Assembly: GCF_022965805.1 (NCBI RefSeq) | Contig: NC_133114.1 | Location: 6,096,261-6,160,260, forward strand | Direction: 5' to 3' | DNA from: Primulina eburnea | Taxonomy: Eukaryota > Streptophyta > Magnoliopsida > Lamiales > Gesneriaceae | Length of the DNA: 64,000 nucleotides | In this document: positions 45,764 through 57,525 of the stretch, in pieces | How the letters are laid out: every line of letters starts with the position of its first letter | Position numbering within the stretch: the first letter of the stretch is position 1 | Notes under the pieces: generated by a model | What the model saw: the letters and a program-made list of their open reading frames with translations, nothing else | Database searches by the model: none | What the model was told of the DNA's origin: nothing | Translations under genes and position numbers: made by a program

Positions 45764-48360
45764 CATACATCTGATATCAACTATAAAGTCTGCTACTTAA
45801 TTTGCTACTAGAAATTTTTTTAAAAAAAGCTAATAATTGAAAATTAAATCTAGATGCATGCATGCAATAATGCTAAAAATTAATATTTTTAACATAACAA
45901 TAATCAACCAACATGAAACAATGCGTTTAAATAATACATAAATCATCAAACCTAGGCTTACGTTTTAAAACAATTAGATAATAAACGTGTAAAAATCTTC
46001 AAAACCACCAACATAGTAGAATGCCCAATAATGTAATAAAATAAATGAATAAAAATATTCATGTCTACTCCTATCTCATAAACATAATAAGCAGAAAATG
46101 TGGTCATCGGGTTCATGTGCGCACATCCAGACATGCTTACTCAGACTTCGGCAGCTCCAGCCTCCTCATTAACATGTTCATGTGCATCAATCACGCCTAT
46201 GAGTCTAAAAACTCAACACACATATATCGTTATAACAAATACATATACATAGCATGCAACAGTGAAAAGTACCGTAATTAAAATACAGTTCATGATTGTT
46301 AAAGCATAAAGTTAAACATAATAAAGCATACGTGTCAAAACATGCTCAACATAACATCATATACATGTTCATTTCTTTTAATTGAATTCCATTCATTAGA
46401 TGTGACTTTCGTATTGTCGTGTCAGTCAATGGATCCATATACGTGTAACCGTGGTACCCGACGACGGGGACATCAGCGACAACATTACCCGTCCACTGAG
46501 CCTTGTCCTTACATGTCATCGTGTCATCGTATTACTCACAACCAACTCTCATCATTCAAAATATGTCATCATATTCATCACTTGATAAAAGCATGCATTA
46601 CATAAATTTTTCTTAAAATCAAGCATGCAACGTATTTTTCATATTTACATAAAAATTCATATTCAAGATAACATAAACATTTAAAACATGACAAATTTGT
46701 GAATAGGGCGTTGCCATGACTAAAAACTCAACCCGGATGCAAAATGACCATTTTACCACTGGAAATTTCGACCCAAGCTTACCAAAACAATTCAAAACAT
46801 ATTTAAAATCATTCCTTAGATGTAAAATCGAGCTCGATTCAAAACATAAACAATTTGTTTTGTTTTAAAACTTGGACCGGGGTCCGGGTTTTTATCCGAA
46901 TTAACCCGCAACTCAACCAAATCTTTCCAAACTTAAAACATCACTTAATATCCTAAAGTTAGACATAATACCCTCTAATTCGAGTCATCCATGACCTTCA
47001 AAACCTTGTTGCAACTTACTGAATTTTCCAGCACAAAAAGCTCGAAAACCCTAGCTACCAATTCTCGGCCCTAGCTCGATATCAGCCTCGACCAGACCCG
47101 AAGCAGACTGCCTAGGGCCAATACCAGACCCTACTAGACTCAAATAATCATGACCTGAACCCCACGCATGTCCCAACACTCGCGCACTCGAGGAACATCC
47201 AACACACCAAACACGCGGCCGGCCAACAACCAACCTTCGATCGGTCAGCTTCGTGACCAGCTACAGCCATGTTCGAGCCATTTTGGACCATAAATCCGAC
47301 CCACCAGGACTTGTTCATGGTTAGGGATGGCCCTTGCACAGCCGGCTCACTCACAACCCACCGATCTAACCCAAAACAAGACAAACGCTTGGCCCTCAAC
47401 AAATTATGGACTTCTCACTCGACTCCAGCCTTATGACAACACTTTACCACCAAGAACAAGCCCTTAGCGTCAGCAACTCGGCAACCCCTCGCATGAATAC
47501 ATGACAATGTGAGGTGTTAAAAGGATGCATGTGTGAACCATGACAACCGAAGTCATAAACGTGATAACATGCAGGGATCGAGAAATATACATACAAAACA
47601 CACATAACAACATATAAATATGACATGAATGATGGAAAATGAGATACATGGCGTGCCTTAATGTTTATACGCTTAAAACTCGAAGAACTACGCGCAAGAC
47701 GTGAACCGGAGAGGCGGGAAAAAGCTTTTCTTGAAAATCTTGGAGGATTTCGAAATTGCTGATAGTGACTACTGAAAAACATGGGTTGCTGCTGAAAGGA
47801 TGAGGAAAAAGGGAGGCCACTTAGTGTAATTAGGGTTAGGGTTACTTAGGTAGGGTTTAAATAAAATTTACATGCATAAATGAGCCTAATTAAAAATTAA
47901 ATGAATTGAAAAGGTTTTTGAGTTTATTAAGCATTAAAACAAACCTATCAAACCCAATAACACTTCCGAAAAATATTTCGTTTAGGTACATTTTTGAAAA
48001 TATTGTTCGAACCCTCAAAAAGTTCTCTGATTCGATAAAATTTGCGTACCGATTAAAAATACGACCCGGCGAGTAAAAACATACACCAAGGCCCATTTTC
48101 AGGAAAAAAAAAAAAAAAAAACCCCTTAAAAACACTTCATTTTAATTAATTAAAATTAGTCATTCAATAAAAATATTTTTTCTGAATATCTCCGGTCTTC
48201 GTTCCTCGTTCGAGCGCGAAATAAAACTAGAAATCTTAGTGCATGAAATTTAAAAATAATCATAAAATAAACCCGAATCATGCAATATTTATGCCTTAAA
48301 TGCATAGAAATCATTAAACACCTTCTTTCAAATAAAAGCATATATTGTAAGCATTCAAGT
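45764..48360 (-). repeat. LTR-like repeat, inverted diverged copy
   Basis: The reverse complement aligns in order with 38500-41250: gaacgaagaccggagatattc, atcggtacgcaaattttatcgaatc, aacgaaatatttttcgga, and a terminal region with gagtttttagactcat. It was the target of the Sirevirus-type insertion (gcatg duplication at 45759). Minus-strand frames near 47051-47402 and 47444-47782 have no recognisable domain. A (A)n stretch at 48101-48120 is the only simple repeat. Confidence 0.55.
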
Positions 48361-48780
48361 TACGTAGTTCGAATTTCTAGGTCTTATTATTTTAGGTTTC
48401 AGCAACTTTATATATTATATTTTTATGTATTATAAATTCCTATCTTTATTGAAAATATAAACAATGTCGGGGTTTATTCTTCAAATTCCAATAGTTTTCT
48501 TCGTTTTGACGTCATATTTGTTTAGGAGATTATAACAAACGGTCAAATTTAGTATATACAATCGTTGTGTTTTTAGAAGTGTGATTTTTTTTTTATCATT
48601 TTTATACAAATCGGTGCATCGTTGCATCTGACACGCTCACAAATCAAATATTGTGCAAGAAAGAATAAAATATAATAAAATTAAATTAAATTAAACAAGA
48701 GTAATAATTGCATAATTTATGATATGAGATTATATCTTGGACCGTTGGTTTAATGCTGAATAAGTATATTTCATTGTTTA
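48361..48780. other. Unassigned AT-rich DNA
   Basis: No gene or repeat boundary recognised. Confidence 0.4.
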
Positions 48781-49740
48781 TACAGCAAATAAATATATTT
48801 CATTTCAATAGAACAACATATAATAATCAAATCAATGCATATAATAACAATAAGTATGTGATTTAGGGAAACTCAAGTATATCCTACTTAAGTCGATCTC
48901 CCAATACCACATTGACTTATACCTTTCGTTTGTAGTCTGAGTCTGAAGCAATAACCGTTCTGAACTCAAGACTGTCTCTGTAAATCTGAAACGACATATC
49001 GAGAATCATAATATCAATATTCAATTCTCAATTCAACGGTGAATCTGATTAATCTGGATTTAATTCAAATCACGGCATAACGGCACAATCTCAGTATCCT
49101 CGTCAATACCATATCAACAGACATCAATTACAAATCATAACTTATATCCGATACAATCTGTAATTCATTCATAGTCCAAATCTGTCCAATATCAATCGGT
49201 ATATTCTGAAAATCATAACAATTTCATAATCAATCTGTTTCTCAATCTGACTTCGATTCTACCGTGTCTAGTATCTCAAGAACACTATATATGAATTATA
49301 TTCAATTCCATCAACATCATAATTTCAAATGATAACAAAACTTCACAAAACTTACGTCCAGTTGTAGCCTGCGTCGATAAGAACATGGTACTGAAGTCGG
49401 ATTCAAAATCAGACGGACGGATCGAAATGTAAAGGCGTAAGGATTTTCTTCAAACTTTCTCGTTCCTTCTTTCTGAAGTTTTTGAGGAAGAATTCGTTAT
49501 ATATATATATATATCCAATCTTGCATGGTTCAGCAACGTGTCACTTTTTCTCAATTCTGATTGGCGCTCGAGCGGTGCTAAACTACCGCTCGGGCGCGGC
49601 ATTCTCTGTAATGCCCGAGGATTTGATTATCGTAATTTGCTATGAGATTAGTGAATTAAATAGATATAACTGTAAACGGGCCACTACGAGACCAGATTGG
49701 ATAAAGAATATAAATTTCACCAATTTCGGGCAGAACTAGT

Positions 49741-49911
49741 GGCGCCCGAGCGATAGAAAGTGACCGCCCGAGCGCCAATGTTCCATGGCATCACGTTCGG
49801 GCAGAAGGTGTGGCGCCCGGGCGGTAAATTATGACCGCCCGAGCGCCAGAATCTCGCATGGCGGGCAGAACCTTCCGCGCCCGGGCGGTAAGTTTCGACC
49901 GCCCGAGCGCC
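49741..49911. repeat. Three GC-rich palindromes (GCGCCCGAGCGGTA type)
   Basis: Hairpins at 49741-49776, 49812-49847 and 49876-49911, each with arms ggcgcccg.gcggta and taccgcccgagcgcc-like, and each preceded by cgggcagaa. Period is about 64-71 bp. Confidence 0.9.
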
Positions 49912-49962
49912 AGCGAAGATTGGCAAGAACAAGCCACGTTTCATGGCATGCAAGTGGGATAA

Positions 49963-49970
49963 TATATAAA
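49963..49970 (+). promoter_or_regulatory. LTR TATA box
   Basis: Tatataaa lies about 50 bp after the last hairpin and before the R-like leader in which all related LTRs share sequence. Confidence 0.65.
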
Positions 49971-51652
49971 CGAAAATCCCTCAGAAATATGATAAGAATC
50001 AGAATAGAAAAGCTCCGAGAGGCTTTTGAAGTTCTTGCGCTGGTATTTTACAATCCGTCCGTCTGATTTAAAATCCGACTTCGGTACCGTGTTTCTATCG
50101 TTACAGGCTACGCGTGGACGTAAGTTTTACCATGTTTTGACATGTCTTGAAATTATGTTGTTGAAGGAATCGGATATGATTCATATATGTTGTTTCTGAC
50201 ATATTAGACATCGTATAATTACAAACGGATTTAAGAACGGACACCGTATAGAATTGTTATGAATTTTAGAGTTGAATCGACTGGGTGTTGGTACCAGATT
50301 TATACCATTATCAGTAATGAATTGGGGGAATTGATATAGATTGTTTAATATGGCGATTGTACAGTTGAAATGATACCGAGATCAAGTATTTAATTGGATA
50401 TGTGTTGATTGAGAATAGAGATTGATAGAAAATGTATCTCTTTCAGATTTGATTGACAGACTTGATATCAACTTCGAGACTACGACAAGAAAGGTATAGT
50501 ACATGTTTTGTTTGGGGAATCACGACTCAAATGAGATCACATTTGAGTTTCCCAACCAAAATCACATACTTGTTTATTGTTTATATCTAGATATGATTAT
50601 GATTGTTTATAGATTTGTTTATAGAACTTGTATACAAATCTTGCTATGCTTTGTTTACAGATCATGTGGCATTGCATTAGAATGATTATGCTTGTTTACA
50701 GATTGTGTATTCATGCATTAAGATAGGACAGTCTGGAGATCAGGCAGACTTCTAGATGTTCGGCGATATCTCAGCTTAGGGGAAGATCACCGCCCCTTTG
50801 TAGACGTGGATACAGATCAGGCCGAAATTTAGGAATAAGACGTACAGCACCACGATTGGTAGGGTAGGTGACAGTCAGTGACGTCTTATTCACAACGGGA
50901 TCCCTAGAGTTCTAGTCGAGTCGAGTCTAGACATGATTAGATTCACATTGCATGATTTTATATGAATGACATTCATATCCGCATGTTTCATGTTTAGATT
51001 GTTTATATGCATGTTACATGTTTATACTGGGATTTGTTCTCACCGGTTTTCCAGCTGTTGTTATGTCTGTATGTGTGCATAACAACAGGTGGGGCAGGAT
51101 CTGGGTCACGACAGAGATGAGCGATGGACATAGCGTGGTGATCACGGGCCTAGCAGATGGACTAGTAGAATTACTTTTATCTTGTACTGTATTTCACTAC
51201 TAGTTTACAGAGGATGAATTAAAACAAGAAATGTTGTATCCTATGTTTGTATATTATGCTGATGTAATAAAATAGAGACATGTTTTATGCCTAGTTAGTA
51301 ACATTTGATTTAATGTTAAAAAGCGAAAAATTGACCCATGTTTTATGATAACGATCCATTTAATCCCAAGAAAAAGAATTAGAGCCCGGGTCCCCACATT
51401 CTCTGTCCAAACACTTTCGAATTGCACCTTAGCGCTCGGGCGATTAAAGATTACCGCTCGGGCGCCATACTTTCTGCCCAAGTGCTCATCAGGTTAAACA
51501 TTGGCGCTCGGACGCCAGACATTCTGTCCGAATATCACCTAAATCGCATGCTTTGCCAAATCTGGTCTCGGAATGGTCCATCCATAATCATATCAATTCA
51601 AAAAATCAATAATTCATATCAGATTATCATAATCGAATTCTCGAACATTACA

Positions 51653-52761
51653 TTAAACATCTCTAATTCAATTTATTTTCATTTCTTCTAATATGTATTT
51701 AGTAAATATAATTTCTCTTCATCACCATAGCTTGAATTTTGAAAGTTTGAAATATGAGGCTATATTGATTATATTTTACCACTTATTACACATTCAACTT
51801 ATGTCCCTAAAATCCCTCACACACAATATGATCCCTTTTTTTTCTAAGAAATAAAAAAAAAACAATAATAAAGAAGAATTAGCACTGGAATTTTTTTTAA
51901 AAAAATATTTGTAATTTGTTGGTAACATCTTTTGGCATTTTAATTATTAAAATTACTACCTTCTTTTAAAAAATAAAAATAAAAAATATACATCAGTAGG
52001 TTGCGTGTAGGATTAGATGAAGTCGAAGTTTTGTTTGGTTATCGCATTAAATATATCACGTAACAACAATGGTGACAATAATGAGGAGGAGATACTACGA
52101 AGCAGGGTCATAGAGATTATTTTATGTTATATTTGAATATTTTATTTTATTTTTATTCAAATTTCATAAAAATATAAAAAACTTACGTTATTTAATGATA
52201 TTAATATAAATAAAACAATTTTGATATTAAATAAATCAACCTCCTCATCTATATTATTATATTAAGAATATGGTCATTATATTAACTATTTTATAGGATA
52301 TCAAAATATTTAATTTTATAATTACTTTTTTCATTCTCTTAAAAACATTTTCAAGTCACTTCGTATTTTATATAAAAAATCTAAAAAAAAATTATCTTTT
52401 AAATCGAACAACTCTTTTAAATTAAAATTAATTTTGTGTTAATTATTTAATATTATTTTATTATATTAAAAATAATAATAACACATACAATATATGTGCG
52501 TGAACATCAATTCTCCGACGTCGGATCGGATAATCTGCTGGAATATGAGTTGACTACGAGTCTTTTTGGGTTTCTTTTCTTTTCTTTTTCCTTTTATTTT
52601 TAATTACTTAAATTAAAGAAATTATTTGGGCACATATCCCCATAAGTTGCTTTATGTGGTTTCCTCCATTAAAACGAACTTATATTACTTTAGTTAGTTG
52701 TATTTGGACTTGTGGAATATGGATATTACCAAGGGAAAAAGGTGTGATTATGGGGATAATA
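51653..52761. other. AT-rich intergenic DNA, no gene seen
   Basis: Strongly AT-rich with no domain-bearing frame, LTR or TIR recognised. Confidence 0.5.
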
Positions 52762-52770
52762 TTATTTGTT

Positions 52771-52936
52771 GGCAAAAATTTGTGTGAGATGGTTTCACGG
52801 ATCGTATTTGTGAGACGAATATCTTATTGGGTTGTTCATAAAAAAAATTATTTTTTATGCTAAGAATATTACTTTTTATTGTGAATATGAGTAGAGTTGA
52901 CTCGTCTCACAGATTAGGATCTGTGAGGACCCACTC
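52771..52936 (+). mobile_element. MITE, copy 1 (9-bp TSD, Mutator-like)
   Basis: Runs ggcaaaaatttgtgtgag...gaggacccactc and is flanked by the 9-bp duplication ttatttgtt (52762-52770, 52937-52945). The inner inverted repeat tgtgaga..gtctcacgg occurs at both ends. The interior holds atgctaagaatattactttt, shared with the two other copies. Confidence 0.88.
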
Positions 52937-52945
52937 TTATTTGTT

Positions 52946-53974
52946 TTACCGAGGATGAAGCTTTGGAAATTTATTTTGTCAAATATGATAATCACAGGAA
53001 ATTAACATATATATTTCAAACAAAGTATATGGTAAATGAGGATGTTATTATTTATTAATTATATAAAAATATAAGGAAAGAATAAAATATATAAAATCAT
53101 TCGGACAATATGAATCTATGTTGTTTGCTCTATCTTAACTCAGAATAAAACGAGCGTGCCTCCAAGTGGGTATCCGAATAAGTGAAATATTTGATATTTT
53201 GACTAATAGTTCAAAGAGTCCCGTTCTTCTTTTCAAAAGATTCTAGAACGACTGTTACATAAGGGGTATGTTTGTTACAAATGATGAGATAAATAAATGA
53301 TTGTTTATGCGATAAATAACAATATTGATATAATCAAACATTATGTAATATTAATAAGATTATTTGGTTCAACATTTTGAATATGTGATTAACTTCTAAA
53401 TATTAATAAGTTTACTATTATATTCTTTCTAAGTTTACTTCTAGACAAGGGTATCAAGCTTCAAAATCTAAAGTTAATTTACTCTGTATTATTTATTTAT
53501 TAAGCTACCGTTGATTGATGGTCGTTCTACTGTTAATTAGAGCTAATAACAATTATATATATATATATATAGAGCTATATATATTACAATTGGTTGGAGA
53601 TTTATCAGAATTTTTATGTTGAATTAGCTCTAGATGAATGCAAGCACATATAAATAAAAAATGTGCATAATCTAAAATAAAAAATACACATGATTAAAAA
53701 TTAAATATTTTTTCTGATGTATTATTAATTTGTGTATTTTTTTTTTTACAATTTTTAAATATTTTTTAAATTTAATTTATATTTTATTAAAAATTAATGA
53801 CGGACCTCCATATTATAAATAAAATAAAAGAGGTAGGCTCTTCGCACTTGAAATAAGAAATAAAAGGAGAAAAATATAATTTGTTGAGTTTTGATAGCAT
53901 ATCTCACTTGATTTGTTAGATTAATAATCAAATAGTTATCCACAAAATTGGGACTTAAACCAGGGTCAAAATGA
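52946..53974. other. AT-rich intergenic DNA, no gene seen
   Basis: Contains a short (TA)n tract near 53556 and no recognisable coding or repeat unit. Confidence 0.5.
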
Positions 53975-53983
53975 TTATTAAAA

Positions 53984-54165
53984 GAGTGGGTCTGATGTGA
54001 GATCGTCTCACGGATACTAATCTGTGAGACGGGTCAACCTTACTCATATTCACAATAAAAAGTAATACTCTTAGCATAAAAAATTACATTTTTTCATTGA
54101 TAACCCAAATAAGAGATCCGTCTCACAAATTCGACCCGTGAGACCGTCTCACACAAGTTTTTGCC
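53984..54165 (-). mobile_element. MITE, copy 2 (9-bp TSD, Mutator-like)
   Basis: The reverse-oriented copy runs gagtgggtctg...acacaagtttttgcc in plus coordinates, flanked by ttattaaaa at 53975-53983 and 54166-54174. This independent 9-bp duplication fixes both ends of the family. Confidence 0.9.
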
Positions 54166-54368
54166 TTATTAAAATATCTTAAAATTTTAACCAAACGTTA
54201 GATAAGTATTTGACTATTCATCTATCATTGTTTAATCAACTCAACAAAACTCACACTAGGTGTTTAACGAAGCGAGGTGAGGCGACGCATGCGATTTATT
54301 CAAAATCATGAATAAGATCACGCAAAGTTTTCCCCTCACCAAATCAAAATTCGATTTTGATTCGTTTA

Positions 54369-56093
54369 TGTAATACCCGAGATTTTGATTTTATTAATCT
54401 AAGATTATTGAGTTTAAACTGATGTGATAATAGCCGGGCTATTCCGAGATCAGATTGAACAAAGCATATAAATTACACAACTTGTGGACAGAGAGTCTAG
54501 CGCCCGAGCGGTAGTTTTTGACCGCCCGAGCGCCAGTGTTCAATAGAAATATGTTCGGGCAGAAGATGTGGCGCCCGGGCGGTAGTGTTTGTCCGCCCGA
54601 GCGCCAAGGTGTAACACGCCGAGTACTTGGACAGAGAATGCCGCGCTCGAGCGGTAGTTTAGCACCGCCCGAGCGCCAACCAAAATTAAGGAAAAGATAA
54701 CACGTTGCTTGGACATGCAACGTGTGAATATATATATATGTATACAAATCTTCAAATTCAGAAAAAAAGAGGAACGAGAAAGGCTTGTAAAATCCTTACG
54801 CCTTTACACTTCGATCTGTCCGTCTGATTTTGAATCCGACTTCGGTACTGTGTTCTTATCGACGCAGGCTTCAACTGGACGTAAGTTTTGTTAAGTTTTG
54901 ATATGTCTTAAAATTATGATATCGTCAGAATTGAATGTGATTCATATATGATGTTCTTGACATGTTAAACATCATAGAATCGAAGTCAGATTAAGAGACA
55001 TATATCATATGGAATTGTTATGATTTTCAGAATGTAATTGATTAAGATTGAGATCAGATTTGTACGGTGGTTGATTATAAGTTATTAGAATTGGTATATA
55101 CTGATATGGTATCACCGGTATCGCAAGATTGTACTGTTGTACCGTCAGAATCTGATAAGACAGAGATGTCTTGATTTAAATAGAATATTGATATAGAATA
55201 TTGATATTTTCATTGCCAGATTGAACATTGACAGACTTTGAGTCGAGACTTCGATTGTATCAGAGCGACAGAACGAAAGGTATAAATAAATGTTGATTCG
55301 GGATTTCACAACTCGAGTTAGGTTTGACTTGAGTTTCCCAAAATCACATACTTTATTTTATTGCATTGATATTTTCAGATTATCAGATTGATATGTTTAG
55401 TCTATTTAATTATAGCAGAGCCAGAGTTTGAATCTAGGGCAGATCAGCCTAGCTAGGGCAGAAATGCCGAGTCTTTGTCAGAACCGCTGAGACTCTAGAC
55501 TTACGGTGTATCGATGAGCTTAGATGTAGATCGACTTCTATTGTAGACATTCGATACAGCATGCCGAAGTCTAAATTAGATCGGGATCCCTAGATTAGAA
55601 ATGAGTTGAGATAAGATAAAAAGTCATTGACTTAAATACAGATTCGTATTGATTCATGTAGTCAGATTGGATACATGTTTTAATGATTGTTTATGCTTTT
55701 ATATATGATTGCATTGATACATTGTTTATACTGGGATATTTATATCTCACCGGAGTTATCCGGCTGTTGTCTTGTCTGTATGTGTGCATGACAACATGTG
55801 GGACATGTTCAGGGTCACAGAGGTAAAGAAAGATCGAGTTAGAGTGGAGACTACGGACTTGGACTAGAGATAGGGTTTAAACACTTGTCATATAGTTGTT
55901 AAACCTTAGTTGAGACTGATTGTATATAGTGCAAGATTTGTACTTTTAATACTGTCGTGTATGTAAAGATGTATGCCATTACGTTCCGCTTTTGATAATG
56001 TATTTTTAAAAAAAAATTAGACCCTGTTTATCTTAATTGAATAAATTAGTCCCAATGACGATTAAGAAGATGATTAGCGTCCGGGTCCCCACA
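54369..56093 (+). mobile_element. Solo LTR, Ty3/gypsy, with hairpin array
   Basis: 1725 bp, tgtaatacccgag...cgggtccccaca, flanked by gttta at 54364-54368 and 56094-56098. Three palindromes (54499-54676) precede a TATA region (54729-54744). The leader and 3' half closely match 35101-36860, although that LTR carries the other palindrome type. Confidence 0.95.
54499..54676. repeat. Three GC-rich palindromes (GCGCCCGAGCGGTA type)
   Basis: At 54499-54534, 54570-54605 and 54641-54676: exactly 71-bp spacing, arms gcgcccgagcggta and accgcccgagcgcc around a 6-8 base spacer, each preceded by gacagag or gcagaa. Confidence 0.92.
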
Positions 56094-56230
56094 GTTTATT
56101 TGTCTTTACACATCATTTTTTCTATATTTAAATCAATTCTATTAGTAATTTCTTTTAAAAAGGTAATTTTTAATTTTTTTTAAATAAATAATAAAGACCA
56201 TCCTAAAATTCTCTTATTTATAATACTAAT

Positions 56231-57141
56231 TAGGGGTGGGCACGGGTCGGGTTTTTCGGGTTTCGGGTAGTTCGGGTCGGTACCCGATTTTTTCGGGTAT
56301 CATTTTCATTACCCGAACCCGACCCGATTCTGGACACTACCCGCTTTTCGGGTACCTGATAAAGTCGGGTTCGGGTTTTTTTTTTTGATAAAATAACATT
56401 TTATCATTTTGTGTCTACCAAATAATATATGACGAGAAAACAAGCTTATCAAAATAATATTGTCTCGTGAATGTCTACAAAAGTTAAACACAAAAATATT
56501 TATCTCAAAACATAGAATGAGTATTATAATTAACAAATCTTTAAATCGAGCATAAACTATTTAGATGCATATATAAGAAATTAACAAGTCTAATCTTGAA
56601 AATTCAACTTAGATCTTCACCAAAAAAATCAGAATCAACTTCTTGTTTGACTTTCAAAATATCTTCTGGAATATTTCATCACCTACATAAAAAGATGTAA
56701 ATTTATTAACAAAAAAATGAACATCATAAAACAAAAAATAAAGTGTACCAATAATTTATGTTTTTCATCAATGCATGAAACAAACCTGAGAAAAATAAAA
56801 TGCAAGAAAATAATCAAGAATAATCAAATAAACTGAGAAAAATAAAATGCAATAAAGTGTACCAATAATTCAAGAATAATCAAACATTAATAATAGATGT
56901 ATCAACACCCAATTTTGTCATTTATAAGCCCACTGCCCATATGTATTTTTTAAAAACAATCGGGTACCCGATCGGGTAATTCGGGTACCAATTCAATATC
57001 CGAACCTGACCCGACTAAAATATAGTCGGGTTCGGGTAATACCCGAACCCGACTATTTACCCTATTTTACCCGAAAGTTGCACCCGATCGGGTTTCGGGT
57101 CGGGTAGAACCCGAAAAACCCGACCCGATTGCCCACCCCTA
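56231..57141. mobile_element. Non-autonomous hAT element with 8-bp TSD
   Basis: Ends are taggggtgggca and its complement tgcccacccct, flanked by the 8-bp duplication atactaat (56223-56230, 57142-57149). The 911-bp element has no transposase frame. Both ends carry dense cgggt/acccg words (gtcgggtttttcgggt, tcgggtacc) that give subterminal foldback potential, and the centre is AT-rich. Confidence 0.93.
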
Positions 57142-57149
57142 ATACTAAT

Positions 57150-57516
57150 AATAATTATTTCACAGGTAAATTTTAGTTCCATGGGAAAAGAGCAACAAAT
57201 TTATACTATATTATTAAGTTTGAAATATCTAGACTGAGTAAATAACTTTTGATTTCATGGTCTGTTATAATAATTATATATATAAAAGTGTTAAAATTTT
57301 AAAACAAGTCGCGATAGTTCAGCGGATAGATATTTAGTTTTTTATGCATTATGTTGTAGTTTCAATTTTTACTTAAATTATTTTTTCTTTTCTTTTTTTT
57401 ATTTATTTTTTAATTCATATATCAAAATTACATAATAATTTCTCAATATTTCTTATAATAATATTTTAATCTTCATTTTTATATAAACAAAATAAATTAT
57501 AAAAAATATTGTATAA
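57150..57516. other. AT-rich DNA with a degenerate tRNA-like stretch
   Basis: At 57306-57385, gatagttcagcggatag resembles a polymerase III A box (tRNA D-arm) and gtttcaattttt, about 45 bases on, could be a decayed B box. It does not fold as a functional tRNA, so at most it is the head of an old tRNA-derived SINE. Confidence 0.35.
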
Positions 57517-57525
57517 GATGTGCAT

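Larger units (their letters stand above)
49607..51398 (+). mobile_element. Solo LTR, Ty3/gypsy, nested in a related LTR
   Basis: 1792 bp, tgtaatgcccgagg...cgggtccccaca, with the duplication ttctc at 49602-49606 and 51399-51403. It holds three hairpins (49741-49911), a TATA box (49963-49970) and a leader with ccgacttcggtaccgtg and gtggacgtaag. It is a member of the same superfamily as its target LTR, in the opposite orientation. Confidence 0.93.
48781..51652 (-). mobile_element. Ty3/gypsy LTR, minus strand, 3' end truncated, split by another LTR
   Basis: The right edge ctcgaacattaca is the reverse complement of an LTR start (tgtaatgttcgag), matching the tgtaatgcccgag start of 49607-51398. The left part contains tatgtgatttagggaaactcaag and gacttcgattcta, shared with 35101-36860. 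The canonical 3' end (tgtggggacc in plus coordinates) is not found, so the left edge is approximate and truncated. Palindromes of the GCGCTCGAGCGGT type lie at 49562-49600 and 51431-51520, on either side of the nested solo LTR. Confidence 0.8.

Noticed and set aside
54499..54676. CRISPR-like array (36-bp palindromic repeats, about 35-bp spacers)
   Set aside because: Only three units occur, they lie inside a plant LTR with a perfect target duplication, and the spacers share the lead-in word. It is a promoter hairpin array, not CRISPR.
57306..57385. Functional tRNA gene
   Set aside because: Only a D-arm-like stretch is recognisable. The acceptor and T-arm do not pair.
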